Positions 10,742 through 21,633 of a stretch of DNA of 64,000 nt are shown here, piece by piece. The notes under the pieces were generated by a model. That model did not search any database and was not told where the DNA came from. It saw nothing but the letters and a program-made list of their open reading frames with translations. Positions within the stretch are counted from its first letter, which is position 1, and each line of letters opens with the position of its first letter. This DNA comes from Emmonsiellopsis sp. PD_33 (lineage: Eukaryota; Ascomycota; Eurotiomycetes; Onygenales; Ajellomycetaceae): positions 81,914 through 145,913 of the forward strand of contig JANTQF010000061.1 of the NCBI GenBank assembly GCA_032988165.1, in the 5' to 3' direction. A program made the translations under genes and the position numbers.

Positions 10742-11373
10742 GAAAGGAACGCGAATGGCGACGTGTTTGGTTTTGCCTAGCAGTCTGAAAGAGTAGTAAC
10801 AAACAAATTGTTGCTGCGGTAAGTCGCAGAGAAATAATATAGAGATTATGTACGAAATTTGAAACAGCTAGGAAATCTCCTAGTATTCAAGGGGGGGAAG
10901 AAAACATGGCATTGATTGACTGACTACCTACAAAACAACGCAGACCTAGATACTCGGATGTTCCTGGTGTAGGAGGAGAGCTGAGGCAATTTGTAACAAA
11001 ACCCGTGGACGCAGTAAAAATCACCCGCCAGTGGAGAGGTACTCGGGGGAACATGGGGTCGTGCGGCAGCGGGAAATGGGAGCAACGGGAGACCGGGAAC
11101 TAGCTAAACATAGTCATGCAGACGATGTACATGAGGGCAGAAAGTATGGCATGGGGCGAACACGGCCAAATAGAGAGGATCCCATACCCGGCTGGTCCCG
11201 GCCGTTCCTAGCTGATAAAATAAAGGATCAAGCAAACATGAAAACCTGAAATTGAAGCCGTGGGAGACATCAATCATCCACATTAAGTCCCACTAGGGGA
11301 AAATCCGGGGCACGTGAAAGCAAGTCAAGCAAACCGAAATCGAGAAAAGTTATTTGGGATGCATAGCACCACC

Positions 11374-11404
11374 TTTTTTTTTTTTTTTTTTGGTGGGGGG
11401 GGGG
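11374..11404 (+). repeat. Poly-T then poly-G homopolymers
   Basis: Eighteen T residues, GG, T, then about ten G residues. This is simple sequence that is also prone to assembly or sequencing error. Confidence 0.8.
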
Positions 11405-11647
11405 TTTAAATCAACGGGGCGTGAGAAGGAAAAGGGGAAGGGGGCAAAAATCATGGGGAAAGTATGACAACCAACACATCAACATCATTCCATGTTGGTA
11501 CGCCGTGAAAAGGACAGCCCGAAACCCGGCGGAAGTTGTATCGAGGAATACGACCCGGTGTGGACCGCTTGGGCTTCATCCAGGTCGCGCAAGCCACCGT
11601 TCCCGAAAGTAGCGAAAAGAATCCGTGGACACCAGTTCCAGGTGAGT

Positions 11648-14600
11648 CAATAAGGCACCAGAAAGGTACATATAGACTCAGAAAACATTAGCATAATATC
11701 CGCTGGTTTCAGTCCACTCTCGAGCAATCTGGCCCATCCTCATGGCATTTTCTTTCGCCAAAGCGCAAGCAACTTCAGCTTCCTTTGCCGCCTGGACAGC
11801 AGTCAACATCGCCTTTTCGGCATCATGGGAGTGATTGACAGCTTCGATGAGGATTTTGCCGAGCTACATGATCGGCGTTAGCAATAATATAATCAAACAC
11901 TGGTAGTTCTAGTGTAGATAACGAATAAAAGCGATAGGCAGCTTACCCTGATAAGTTTCTCCTTCTTCGAGTTATCTGGCTCGTCACGAGCGGAAGTCAA
12001 TATCTCCATCGTCAAAGCGCTGACATTTCCAAGGTCAAAGAGGGCGGGTGAGCCGGCCATTTGGGACGAAATAGTTTGATTATCAGAGGCCGTGCGGGAA
12101 TGGTCCTCATGAGTACTGCGAGAAGGGGTGGAAGGTTTATTATCGCGCCTAGAATAGCGTGAATAGCGAGACGGGGAACGATCGACTGGGCTACCAGGGC
12201 TCATACTCCCGCCATTTGTAGCTTTGACTTTTTCGAGGTCCTTACGCTTCGGAGCCGTTGAGGTCTGGCGCTCGGATGCTGGTTCAGCCTTTTGCTTCGT
12301 GAAGAGACCACGGAAGTTCGATAGGACGCCACGTGAAGTGGAGGGCTTGGAGTCACGAATAGTAGAACGGGAATCGCGCTTTACTGACTCATCTCGATGC
12401 TTGCGGTGATGGCGATGGCCAGATGGAGTGTCGTTTCCGACCGGAACGGCAGAACGGTTGGATTCTATAGCGTGCTGAGAAGCAACATGGCTTAGTTTCG
12501 ACTTGCCGTAGCTTTCATGATCCGGGCCATGGTTGCGAGAAGATTGGCGTGGTGACTGTTGCGGAGTTCCACGTTTGCGTATAGTAGGGCTTGTCGTGTT
12601 CTCGTTTCGAGGGGACTCGTTACCATTGCGGTGGGCAAATTGGTCGACAGAACCATGATACTGCAACGGGCTTGGCACGGTGTGCTTCTTGCGAGGAGCA
12701 GGGCGAGAATGGATAACATCGTTTTCGTCAATGAGTGTCGTACCCTCTGCAAGTGGGGAATGCCTATATACATGGCTTGGTTCACCTTCAGAATAACGAG
12801 GGGGATCAAAGTCGCCATTCATCGTGGGATATCTCTCGTTGAAGCTTGAGGGGCCAGCAGGGCTTGGGGCGGGGGCCATATCTCCTTCATTATAGAATGG
12901 ATTGGCGCTATGCATCCTCAGGGGATCAGCGGAAGTAGTCTCTGCCAGTGCATGTCTAGGTCTCATACGATGGCGGGAAGACAGGCTAGCATAGGCAGCT
13001 TCGGTGCTTCTTGCTTTTTTGAGATACTTCTCCTTCTTGCCCTCGTTTGTCGCCTTTTCCGAATCCTTAGAAGCAGAAGCATTCAGAGAAGAGCTAGAGC
13101 GCGAATGCGTGAGGTACTTGGGCGCAAAATTACCGAAGATGCTGTCAGTTGAGAGTCTAAAGTCCTTCCTATTACCAGACGACCGCTTGCCACACTTTCC
13201 GTTGGACTGCTGGGACAAGCCTGGCTGGGCATCAGCAGGATCCCCCATGATAACCCTCTCGGCGTCCGGAGAAATGCGCAGACGTGGGCCTCGACGAGCT
13301 GTCGTAGACAAATTTTTCAGCGCATATCCTCCAGGCGAATGAGTTGAGGCAGGATTCATACCACTCTCGTTGCAGAGGTATGGCTCGGTTGGCTCGTTGG
13401 CTTCCCCACCATTGGTGTGATTGATGCGTTGAGTTTCCAAATCATATTGGTCTTCGAGACTCTTATTCTCGTATATGGTGCTAGTATCGATAGCGTCAAA
13501 AGTTCTACCAGGAATCGCGGCAGAACTGGCGGGGGATTGGGCATTTTCATTGGACTTCTCACTGTTATGCACGAAGCGACTAGGAATTGGGATTGAACTG
13601 CGGCGGCTTGGAGATCTAGTTGTCCAAGGGTTGGTTGCAGCTTCACTCCCTGTCGGGGTTACTCCATGGGGAGACATGCGTGGAATTCTCGAAGCGCCGC
13701 TTCCGTTACGTGGAGTGGAGTAGGTGTTTGCAGTCTCCTTTGCGTCAAGGGCCTCAGCAGTCACGGCATCTTGACCAGTATTGACATTGCCAGATGCTGC
13801 GCTGGGAGGTCCGGCGAGGAAGTCAAAGGAAAATGCTCTCAAAGCACTCTGCGGACGCTGCTGTAAAGCATTGTGTGGAGATGTAGTCTTTCGCTGACGA
13901 TTACGAAACGGATTCGGCTTTGGCGTAGGAGTTTCGGCCTGCTTGGTGGTCGGAGTCTCAATTTCCAATTCAACGTTGGATTGTGACGCTGGTGTTTCTG
14001 GTATTGCGCTGTTTGGCAGGACAGCTGTAGGCGACACAGCCAGTGAATTGGTCTGGTGCGCTTGGTCAAAGGGGTTATTTGGCACTTCAGGTTGATTGAC
14101 AACATGATAATGGCCGTTCGAGACACCATCCGCTAGAACTTGGGGACGAGACTGCCCAGTAATACCCTGGGTAACAGCGGGATTCAGCGAATGTTCGACG
14201 AAATCAGTTGCATCGGCGGAAACTGTGGGCTGATTTTGAATAGGGGATTCTTTGTTCTTAGCAGTGTCATTCTTAAGATTGGCAGCAGAAGGAACTATGA
14301 CTGGAGATAAAGCTTTCAAATCCCCCTTCGCATCAGAGTTTGCTGGTGGAGATTGAGAAGTTGGAGCATCTTTCGCGCCCACGAAAGATTTAGAGCTGCC
14401 AGGAGTCGACTGTTGCTTTGGTGTATCTACTTTGGGAGGGTTTGGAAGTGGTTTCTCGGAAGCAGCCTTCTTGTTGACAGGGACAGGCTTCCGCCCTTGA
14501 GGCAAGCTTGACTTTCTCGCCTAGACAGCCATCAGAAAAAATATGCCTACGTATATAAAACAGATTGCTGTCTCTGTAAGAGCACTTACTGGAGTCGAAT

Positions 14601-15174
14601 AGGGAGGCATTGCGAAGGGAAATTGAGTTGGTCGCGGAGGAGTTCTTCCCGGCAGCGCGTCAATGGTGCCCGCGTACTCATATATCTATGCTCCAACGTT
14701 AGCGAGTCTGCCACAATCTCCAGGTCATTTTTCGTGCAGGTGGTGCGATGTAGCTATACATACAAGCTGCGGAGGGGGGGGCGGTTTCTTCTCAACCTTG
14801 CTGGAAGGGCGAAGGGCCTCAACGCGCTTCGCCGCAGCAGCAGCCCAGCGTTGGCCCCGAGTCAGCTTCTTAGCCGGTGGCTTTCTCTTCGAGCGGGTGG
14901 CGACCGGTTTCTTCTTCTTCTGCTTCTTCTTCTTCTTTTTCGCTTGTTGTTGCTGTTGCTTGAGGAGCCGGCGGTAGGATTTTGGCAACGGCGTGGTGAA
15001 CCTCAGCGACCCAGCTCTACGAGCCAGGTTCGAGTGGCTGGCGTTATCACTGTGGATGGCACTGTGGTCAAACACAGGGCGTTTGTATCGCCGCAGCGAA
15101 AAGCTGTCGATGGAGCGTTTGGGCAAGGGGAAACGGTGGCCACTCTTTGGAGTGTTGTTGGTGGTAGAGTCCAT
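11648..15174 (-). CDS. Large Ser/Pro-rich low-complexity protein, uncharacterised
   Basis: Four exons on the minus strand: 15174-14764, 14685-14590, 14520-11947, 11863-11648 (about 1097 aa), all junctions in phase 0. Exon 2 reads IYEYAGTIDALPGRTPPRP and leads smoothly through MPPYSTPARKSSLPQGRKP into exon 3. Donors are GTATGT, GTAAGT and GTAAGC; acceptors CATAG, TCTAG and TGTAG. A simpler model starting at the ATG 14608-14610 would omit exon 1. The N-terminus is very basic, with a Gln run and Lys blocks near residues 70-95 followed by QRWAAAAAKRVEAL, suggestive of nuclear or nucleic-acid association. The middle is rich in Ser, Pro and Arg with many SP/TP and RxxS sites, so heavy phosphorylation is likely. 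The C-terminus has a short helical stretch (AVQAAKEAEVACALAKENA). I recognise no catalytic domain. The exact C-terminal exon is the least certain part. Confidence 0.7.
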
Positions 15175-16248
15175 GTCGCCGCAGACGCAGCAGACGCGTC
15201 AAAATAAACCCAGCCGACGGATTAGTTAATGAAATTCGAGTCCAGCCAATTGTTGTGTGGTGTGAGAGGGTAAACAGTCTCGGCATTGGCTGTTTGGCAC
15301 GGCGATAAGGGGGTGCGTGAGGAGGGGGGGAGTGTGCTGTTGTTGTTAAGGGAACAGGCCGGCAAGGGGATGGGGAAACTGACATAGAATTCAGCAAAAC
15401 AGAAAAGTTACAGGGGGAGGAATAGAAGAGAAGGACTTGGAGAGAAGAAAATCAATGTTTGAGTGGGAGTGTTGAAGAGATGAAAGCAGTTGGTGGTAAA
15501 GAGAAGAAGAATAACTAGAAATCACTGTCCCAGTTGGGCCTGTTGTTCTCCCCAACAGATAAAAGCAACAGTGTGCAGCCATTCAGGGGGATAGCCTCAA
15601 CCACCCAGGAAACAAAGCCAGCACAGTAGGAGGGAGTTATGCAGATCTCCGGCTAATATAAAGAAAATCCGTTGTTGCCAGAGTCAGCACCACACGGCCG
15701 GAGCAGAACATTGAATGCTTATCCAGCATCATGAGTCCATGTTCTGACCAGTATCTTGCTAGTTTGGATTACCTTATAGGGACAACCACGTATGTAGATA
15801 TCGGATTGAGGGCTTAGAGCCGACGTGACAACAGTAGAATTGCCTTTGTATATGCGGCAAGCCGCATAATCAACGTGGCCAAGGGCCAGATGCGCCGATG
15901 AGAAAAAGAGAGGAATATTTATTTATATTAAAACCTTCAAGGCAATATAAAATCATTTTGGGAACGCCAGCCAAAAAGGAGTTCAGTTATGAGGAACCAA
16001 CGGAGGAATAAAGCCAGGTCCGCCCGTATGCACACCGGAGCGCCGTGTATGTCGCAGTAATTGAGTTGGCAAGATAAAACGGCCTGGAAAGAACGCCTCA
16101 CAAAGTACATTAATGAACAGTAATGTTGTGGTGGAACCGACCAAGAGCAGAGGACACTGTATAGTAAAGAAAGGTAGCGGCGGAACTGAAATATGAGGAG
16201 CGAAGGGCCACCCGTGGACGGTCCGCCTGATAGCTTGTTCTAGTTAGT
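15175..16248. other. Intergenic, no gene recognised
   Basis: The likely promoter of the low-complexity gene (minus strand, C/T-rich when read leftward at about 15180-15580), followed by unremarkable sequence up to the stop codon of the GFA-type gene. Confidence 0.5.
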
Positions 16249-17080
16249 TCAGGCCATCATACCACGACCACCCGGCTCAGGAGTTTTCCTCTTGGGTGCT
16301 CTAGATTCATAGTCGAGGTCTTCGACAACGAGTTCTGAACGGTCATCGCGCCACTCGCTCACCTCCCACTCCATCCTGGCTGACCTATCTGCGCTGATAC
16401 CCACCCCGCGTCTCCTCTTTCCGACTCTTCCCAATCGGCTTCCCTCTATCATTTCCTCAAACCAAGGGATGCCGTCCAGAACGCCAAAGCGCCGCTTTCG
16501 TGAGATTTGAGGTTGGCTAGGTGTTAATTGGGTAGATGTGGAAGACGTAGCCAACGGACCGGTGACACTCTCGGCATCAGCATCTGCAGGCAGGAGATCC
16601 AAGTCTTCCAGAGCAGCTTGATCTTCTCCAAACAAACTGCCAATGGTAACAGACATGTACTCAGCTTCTTCCGGTGGGCTTTCACTCCAATACGTCAATG
16701 GAGTGCCGCAATATCCGCAGAAATGTCGTTTAGAGAAGGGTGCATTTGGTGGGACAAATTCGCGGCGGATGGTGCTGTGAGTTTCGTCTGGGAAATATGA
16801 CGTGGTACACGACTGATACCAGAGCAGGGGCACCCGGAGCCACGCGGTTAACGGCGTCGCTTGTATTCTTCCTATATATTCGGGCCAAGGGTTAGCGTAA
16901 GGAACGAGGAACAATCCGAATCAGTACGCGGAACTAGGACGGGATGGAAAGGAGCATACGATCATTGCTGCTTGCATCGAAATAAACCTCGGCCTGGCTG
17001 ACGGAGTTCTGGGGAATCTCGATGGCATATTGGTTCCGGCCACAGGAGCAGGATCCTCGAAGTGTCCTATTCCGATCCAT
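16249..17080 (-). CDS. GFA/CENP-V-fold zinc protein with basic C-terminal tail
   Basis: Two exons: 17080-16960 and 16871-16249 (247 aa), with intron donor GTATGC and acceptor TATAG, phase 1. Exon 1 gives GSCSCGRNQYAIE, the first zinc-binding CxC of the GFA (glutathione-dependent formaldehyde-activating/CENP-V) fold. Exon 2 gives the segment WYQSCTTSYF and the second CxxC, HFCGYCGTPLTYWSE, near residue 90. The family name reflects an old enzyme assignment; most fungal members have no proven reaction. After about residue 130 the domain ends and an Asp/Glu-rich stretch is followed by clusters such as SRKRRFG and GKRRRG, which look like nuclear localisation signals. This tail is longer than in minimal family members. 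It is divergently arranged with the bHLH gene, sharing a 464-bp gap. Confidence 0.85.
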
Positions 17081-17544
17081 CTTGGCTGGCTGGTGGACGG
17101 GTTAGTAGAGGAGTCCGGGGAGACAATGGGGGATGCGAGACAAGCAACAGAAGATGCAATTGAACAGCCCGCTGGACAAATATGTTATAGCCAATTGTTG
17201 AATCCACGCTTTCACCAGGAAAAACCATACCCCAACCAAGAGGGTGAAATGAAGCCGGAAATTTAACCTCGAATTGACGACGTCAACCATCCGCGGTGGC
17301 CCGTGCGCGCCAAGCCCGTCCTGCCCATTCCGTCACAGGCTGGTCCGAGGACGCCCACGAGCAACAGTCGACGGTCGACGGTCAACGGTCCAGCTTCTGC
17401 GCCCACATGCCCCCTCTGCATGCTGTGTCTGCAGCTCTACGTTCATGGCGGGCTATTTAAGTGTCTGACTCCGGCGCATCTGCTGTCCTGTCCTGTTGCC
17501 TGCTCTCCACTCGCTTTGTTACGGTCCCGCTTCTCCGCCAGATT
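17081..17544. promoter_or_regulatory. Shared promoter of the GFA-type and bHLH genes
   Basis: The 464-bp gap separates two divergent start codons. It contains short tandem GTCGACG-like repeats at about 17366-17390 and an upstream mini-frame, ATG at 17445 to TGA at 17468 (MAGYLSV), ahead of the bHLH start. Whether the mini-frame is in the mRNA depends on the unknown start site. Confidence 0.45.
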
Positions 17545-17997
17545 ATGCCCTCTGCTGTCCCCGTCAGGGCGCCGTCGTCTTCCTCCTCAGCATCAATGTC
17601 TCCCTCCAACCCTTCGCTGTCTCCCTCTGTCCGCTCTACCTCTACCGTGCAGGCGCCTGCCTCAGGAAACACTGCTCCGTCCGTGTCCATGACCTCCTCC
17701 GCATCCCCACAAGAAGCCCCTCCTCCGTCCGCCACTGAGAAGGAAAAGCCCCGGTTGACAGAACAAGAGAAGAAGAACAACCACATTGCCTCTGAGCAAA
17801 AGCGCCGTGCCGCCATCCGTGAAGGTTTCGACCGTCTTACCGAGCTGGTCCCGGGGCTTGAGGGACAAGGGCGCAGTGAGGGGGTGGTCTTACGCAAAAC
17901 GGTAGATTTTATGCAACTGAAGCTACAGGAACGGAGAGATCTGGTTGAAGAAATTGAAAAGAGGGGGGGGGCCATTGACGATTCAATGCGACGATAG
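17545..17997 (+). CDS. INO4-like basic helix-loop-helix transcription factor
   Basis: Single exon, 150 aa, starting MPSAVPVRAPSSS. The frame is open further upstream but only from a non-ATG codon, so 17545 is chosen. A Ser/Pro-rich N-terminus of about 70 residues precedes the domain: basic region KKNNHIASEQKRRAAIREGF with the E-box-reading His-Glu-Arg pattern (H, E, R spaced as in class B bHLH), helix 1 DRLTELVPGLEGQ, a short loop, and helix 2 VVLRKTVDFMQLKLQERR. Yeast Ino4 pairs with Ino2 to activate phospholipid genes. Filamentous fungal relatives are compact proteins like this, with less certain targets. The protein ends about 20 residues after helix 2. There is no activation domain, so a dimer partner is expected. 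Confidence 0.85.
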   Translation: MPSAVPVRAPSSSSSASMSPSNPSLSPSVRSTSTVQAPASGNTAPSVSMTSSASPQEAPPPSATEKEKPRLTEQEKKNNHIASEQKRRAAIREGFDRLTELVPGLEGQGRSEGVVLRKTVDFMQLKLQERRDLVEEIEKRGGAIDDSMRR

Positions 17998-20303
17998 CTA
18001 CGCTACGATATCTTTCCCTTCAATACCCTATGAGCGTGCAGTTTGCCGTTCGAGTTACGGTGTGCGATATACCCCGGAGGCTAAGGTTCAGCGGATATTC
18101 TCTCTATGCGAAAATGATCACGATAATGACCTCGGGATGGTAGAAGGAAGTGTTCTTGGGAGCGTTTCTTCATATGCAACAGAATTAGGCTGTTTTATAT
18201 CTGCACATGGACTTGCCAAGTTGCATTGTATCGACGTTCCAAGACAAACTAGAGACTGGTTCCTGGGCTGAGATGCGTCAGCGGGAAACTTCCGAGTGTA
18301 CAGTCGGTGGCGCAATATTCCAACTCCACGATCAGGAGCAGATTTATTAGGGGTAGGAGGATTATCCCCGGAGAATTTTGGTTTTGGTTTTAGTTTTGTT
18401 TTTTTATCCCTTGTCGATGCGGAGTTATCGTCGTGCGATCTTGGTTCCAGATCCAGGGATGCGGCTAGGGTGCTGGATACTTGCATATTGCACATGCTTT
18501 TTATTTTTGCTTACCCCTGAAATTCCGTTCGTCTTCGATTGTACTTTTTACCCCTCATGTTTCTACTATATATCATTCTTGGACTTAATATGTGTTACAA
18601 TATACTTGTATGTACGAATATCCAATTTTTTGCATTGGTCTGCCTTGGTATCAACATGACCACCGAAGGACGGTTTCGACTATCACTCTTTCATCCTTCT
18701 CTCCATGCCGCTCTGACTTCTTTCCTGTCTTCATCCATTAACACCGGTTACATGAAGCAACGATTTCCCCCGCTTCCTTTCCTATATTTACTTCTGGAAG
18801 ACTCCCCTTCCAATAACGAACTCGAACTCTTGAGCGTGCAATCACATGCAATTTTACAGACCGCCTGCGTCTTCTGGCATGTGAAAGTTGGAGATATTTC
18901 GATTCCACTCATGAAACAACTCATCGAGTGACAAGAGTCTTGTTTCAAAGACATGCCCATCCCACGGTGCTAAGCTACTCGTACGGTCTGAAAGGCCCCC
19001 ATGCCTCATCGAGACCCGGCGGTTCCCCAGGCTGGTTTGAAGTCAATCCATCCACAAGCAATGACAGCGGCCCTTGCCCGGCCACCTGGATACTAGTACG
19101 CTTCTCCGGTTTTATCTCTGAGTCAAAGTCTGGGGTTTCGGTAGGGCATTCTCTCGCCCGCAAACATGGCAGACGCGGCTATGGTATCGGATTCGTGGTG
19201 CATAGTATTCAGCCTGTCTCCCCTCACATGCGATCCAGTTGACTCCTCGTCCGATACTCGACTACTAGTAGCTCTGAGTAACGACATCATATCATCTGAG
19301 AAACCGGGACTACGCCCGTTTCGAGGGCTATTGACGCCAACCCGGAACTCCTCTTTTCCTGAAAGTTTTCTTGGATCCTGTCTCTCATTTCCAGATCCTC
19401 CCCTCCTCTCCACTTCCCCTCCCTGATGATAGACTGATAGTTTATTCCAGGAAGCATACCTCGCTAATCACTCCGTACCGAAGGCTTGGGTTGAAGACTG
19501 CTCGGCGTATGGTCGACGAGACATACTCAACCCGAAACCTAGGCCTTGGGAGAAAAACCATATTGCTGGGTTGCCCCTGAATATAAAGAAAATGAACAGA
19601 ACAGGATAGGCAAGACACTGCATTACGGTGGGCTATCAGTCTGGGCTGATCGATCAATAAACGTTCACAGACGGTGATGAAGCATGAGTCCAGTTCCAGC
19701 TACATGATCATAGGCGTGGGCGAGTTTGAAATTCCAGACATGGCAAGCCAGTCACCCCCTGATTCCAAATAGTATCTAACGCACGCAGAGCGGAACTTTG
19801 CGATGATTTATTTTACAGCTGGTAGTTGGAGTCACATAAATGTATGCAGTTACAGATACTATCCATTACTCACTCAGATACATATGGTGGGGAGCGCACT
19901 TGGATCTATATTCTGACGTCGTGATCGTAAATTCAAGACTGGCGTGGAGGAATTAGTTCCGCCCACTCAGCGTCCGCCTTAATAATTCATCCATCGCATT
20001 GCTGAGTCACTTCAGGCACCGTCACTGTGAATACGGGAGAGAGACAAATTCTCCAGTTGACGGTTGGAATCAATCGAACATTCCGTTGCAGAGAGTCAAT
20101 TATTTAAAGCGTCGTCTTTTCCTAGATCCATTCGCTCGTGTTCAGACAAAAATCATCAGGTCCCATCCCAAATCGCCCCGCTCCGAGTTGACTACTAGTA
20201 ACCAGCTCAAACCAATATCCATCTTACGACCACCACCACCACACCACGTCCTTGAAACGAATAAAACCAAACCAAACACCACCTCCAACCCAAGACTCCA
20301 ACA
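17998..20303. other. 2.3-kb intergenic region, no gene recognised
   Basis: Several overlapping open frames of 60-130 codons occur on both strands without homology I can recognise, and none is preferred by composition. The T-rich stretch at 18380-18660 looks like 3' flank of the bHLH gene. The last 150 bases before 20304 are C/A-rich leader sequence of the Maf-like gene. Confidence 0.5.
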
Positions 20304-21119
20304 ATGGCAGACCCCAAATCAGAAAAAACACCAAATGACGCCCCCCCGTCCTACTCCGCCTCCAACACCCCCACCCCAGCCCCCCTCCCCCGACCCCCCG
20401 CCCTCTCCCTCCCCTCCCTAATCTCCCTCCGCTCCAAACGCGTAATCCTCGCCTCCGCCTCCCCGCGCCGCCGCCAAATCCTCTCCTACCTCGGCCTCAC
20501 AAACCTCGAAATAATCCCCTCCTCCTTCCCCGAAGACCTGCCCAAAACCCTCTCCCCCTTCGAATACTGCCTGCAGACCGCAATCTCCAAAGCGCAGGCC
20601 GTCTACCGCGCCGAAATCGACAATGCCGAAAGGGGCGAACCAGCCCTGATCCTCGCCGCTGACACCATCGTCGTCGACACTAGCGCCGGCGGCGCCATTC
20701 TGGAAAAGCCCCGCTCGGAGGCCCAGCATATCGCGATGCTCACGGCGCTGCGCGATGCGGGCGAGCATAAGGTGTACACGGCCATTGCGGCCATGGTGCC
20801 GCTGGCGAGTGCGCGCGAGCCTGGGTATGCGCTTGAGACGGTTGTGGAGGAGAGTACGGTGGTGTTTGATGCCAGTGTGACGGATGAGTTGATACTGGCG
20901 TATGTGCGGACGAGGGAAGGGGTGGATAAGGCCGGGGGTTATGGGATGCAGGGCATCGGGTCGATTTTGGTCGAGAGGATTGAGGGGAGTTATGATAATG
21001 TTGTGGGGTTGCCGTTGAGGGCGACGTTAAAGTTGATTGAGAAGGTGATGGCGTTGGGGGATGATGAGGAGTTGTTGGGGGAGGAGTTGATTGAGGGGGT
21101 TGCGGAGGAGGAGGGGTGA
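20304..21119 (+). CDS. Maf-like nucleoside triphosphate pyrophosphatase
   Basis: Single exon, 271 aa. Maf/HAM1-related enzymes hydrolyse non-canonical or excess NTPs to NMP and pyrophosphate in the cytosol. Motifs in order: VILASASPRRRQIL near residue 50, the ILAADTIVV segment with the catalytic Asp near 115, ILEKPRSEAQHIAML, a TVVFDASVTDELI segment, and GYGMQGIGS near 215 followed by YDNVVGLPL. An N-terminal Pro/Ser-rich extension of about 40 residues (SYSASNTPTPAPLP) precedes the fold. The first two thirds of the gene use C-ending codons almost exclusively, while the last third is G-rich. An overlapping frame 19999-20421 is ignored. Confidence 0.92.
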   Translation: MADPKSEKTPNDAPPSYSASNTPTPAPLPRPPALSLPSLISLRSKRVILASASPRRRQILSYLGLTNLEIIPSSFPEDLPKTLSPFEYCLQTAISKAQAVYRAEIDNAERGEPALILAADTIVVDTSAGGAILEKPRSEAQHIAMLTALRDAGEHKVYTAIAAMVPLASAREPGYALETVVEESTVVFDASVTDELILAYVRTREGVDKAGGYGMQGIGSILVERIEGSYDNVVGLPLRATLKLIEKVMALGDDEELLGEELIEGVAEEEG

Positions 21120-21633
21120 GGGGTGAGAGGGGGGTTTATATTCTGGTTGCTTTGTAGGGGGCTACGTTCTTGGTTTGCTTTCTCTTTGCTTTCTCTTTGC
21201 TTTCTCCTGGGGGTAGATAGATGGAAATCGATTGCTTGCGATTGGCGGGGCAATGGCGTTTTGGTAGAGTATGGAGTTTAGATTGCATCTTGTCCATAGT
21301 AAGGCCTTCAAAAAGGCAAAGCAGTACGGCAACATATATCTGGATTGATAGATATGATATTTTTATTCTGTCCCCAAGGCGGGGATGAAAAAACAAGATG
21401 CAAGAAAATCTTTACAGCATTTTTGACCAGCACTCACTGGCATCATCCACAAAGAGACAGCGGGGGTAAACAGGTAATAATGTACTTGAAGTCGGAAGAA
21501 ATGGACGGATGGAATGGACAAATGGAATACATAGTAAAGATGGCGCGGCAAAAAGCTTTAAGAATGAATCAAACCCCCAAGACACATAACAAATAAACAA
21601 ACGAGGACGAAAAGAAAAGCCAAATCAAATCAA
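21120..21633. other. Convergent intergenic region
   Basis: 3' flanks of the Maf-like gene and of SDH4. It contains two tandem repeats of a TTTGCTTTCTC unit near 21176-21206. No gene. Confidence 0.6.

Larger units (their letters stand above)
7881..11647. other. Long non-coding convergent region, possible ncRNA locus
   Basis: About 3.8 kb without a credible protein gene, lying between two convergent genes together with the hairpin array. The plus strand is strongly C/T-rich at about 8380-8900, which looks like a fungal promoter or leader for a rightward transcript. The minus strand is C/T-rich at about 10440-10800, and a good donor (CAG then GTAAGT, minus strand, near 10263) follows. These hints suggest untranslated transcripts, but no product can be named. 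Open frames of 60-200 codons here consist of low-complexity Phe/Ser/Lys runs and are shadows of the biased composition. Confidence 0.4.

Noticed and set aside
17461..17544. 28-residue N-terminal extension of the bHLH protein
   Set aside because: Opens from GTG, not ATG, and includes promoter-like sequence.
18539..18931. 130-codon plus-strand frame after the bHLH gene
   Set aside because: Hydrophobic T-rich frame without a promoter-like start or homology; most likely 3' flank.
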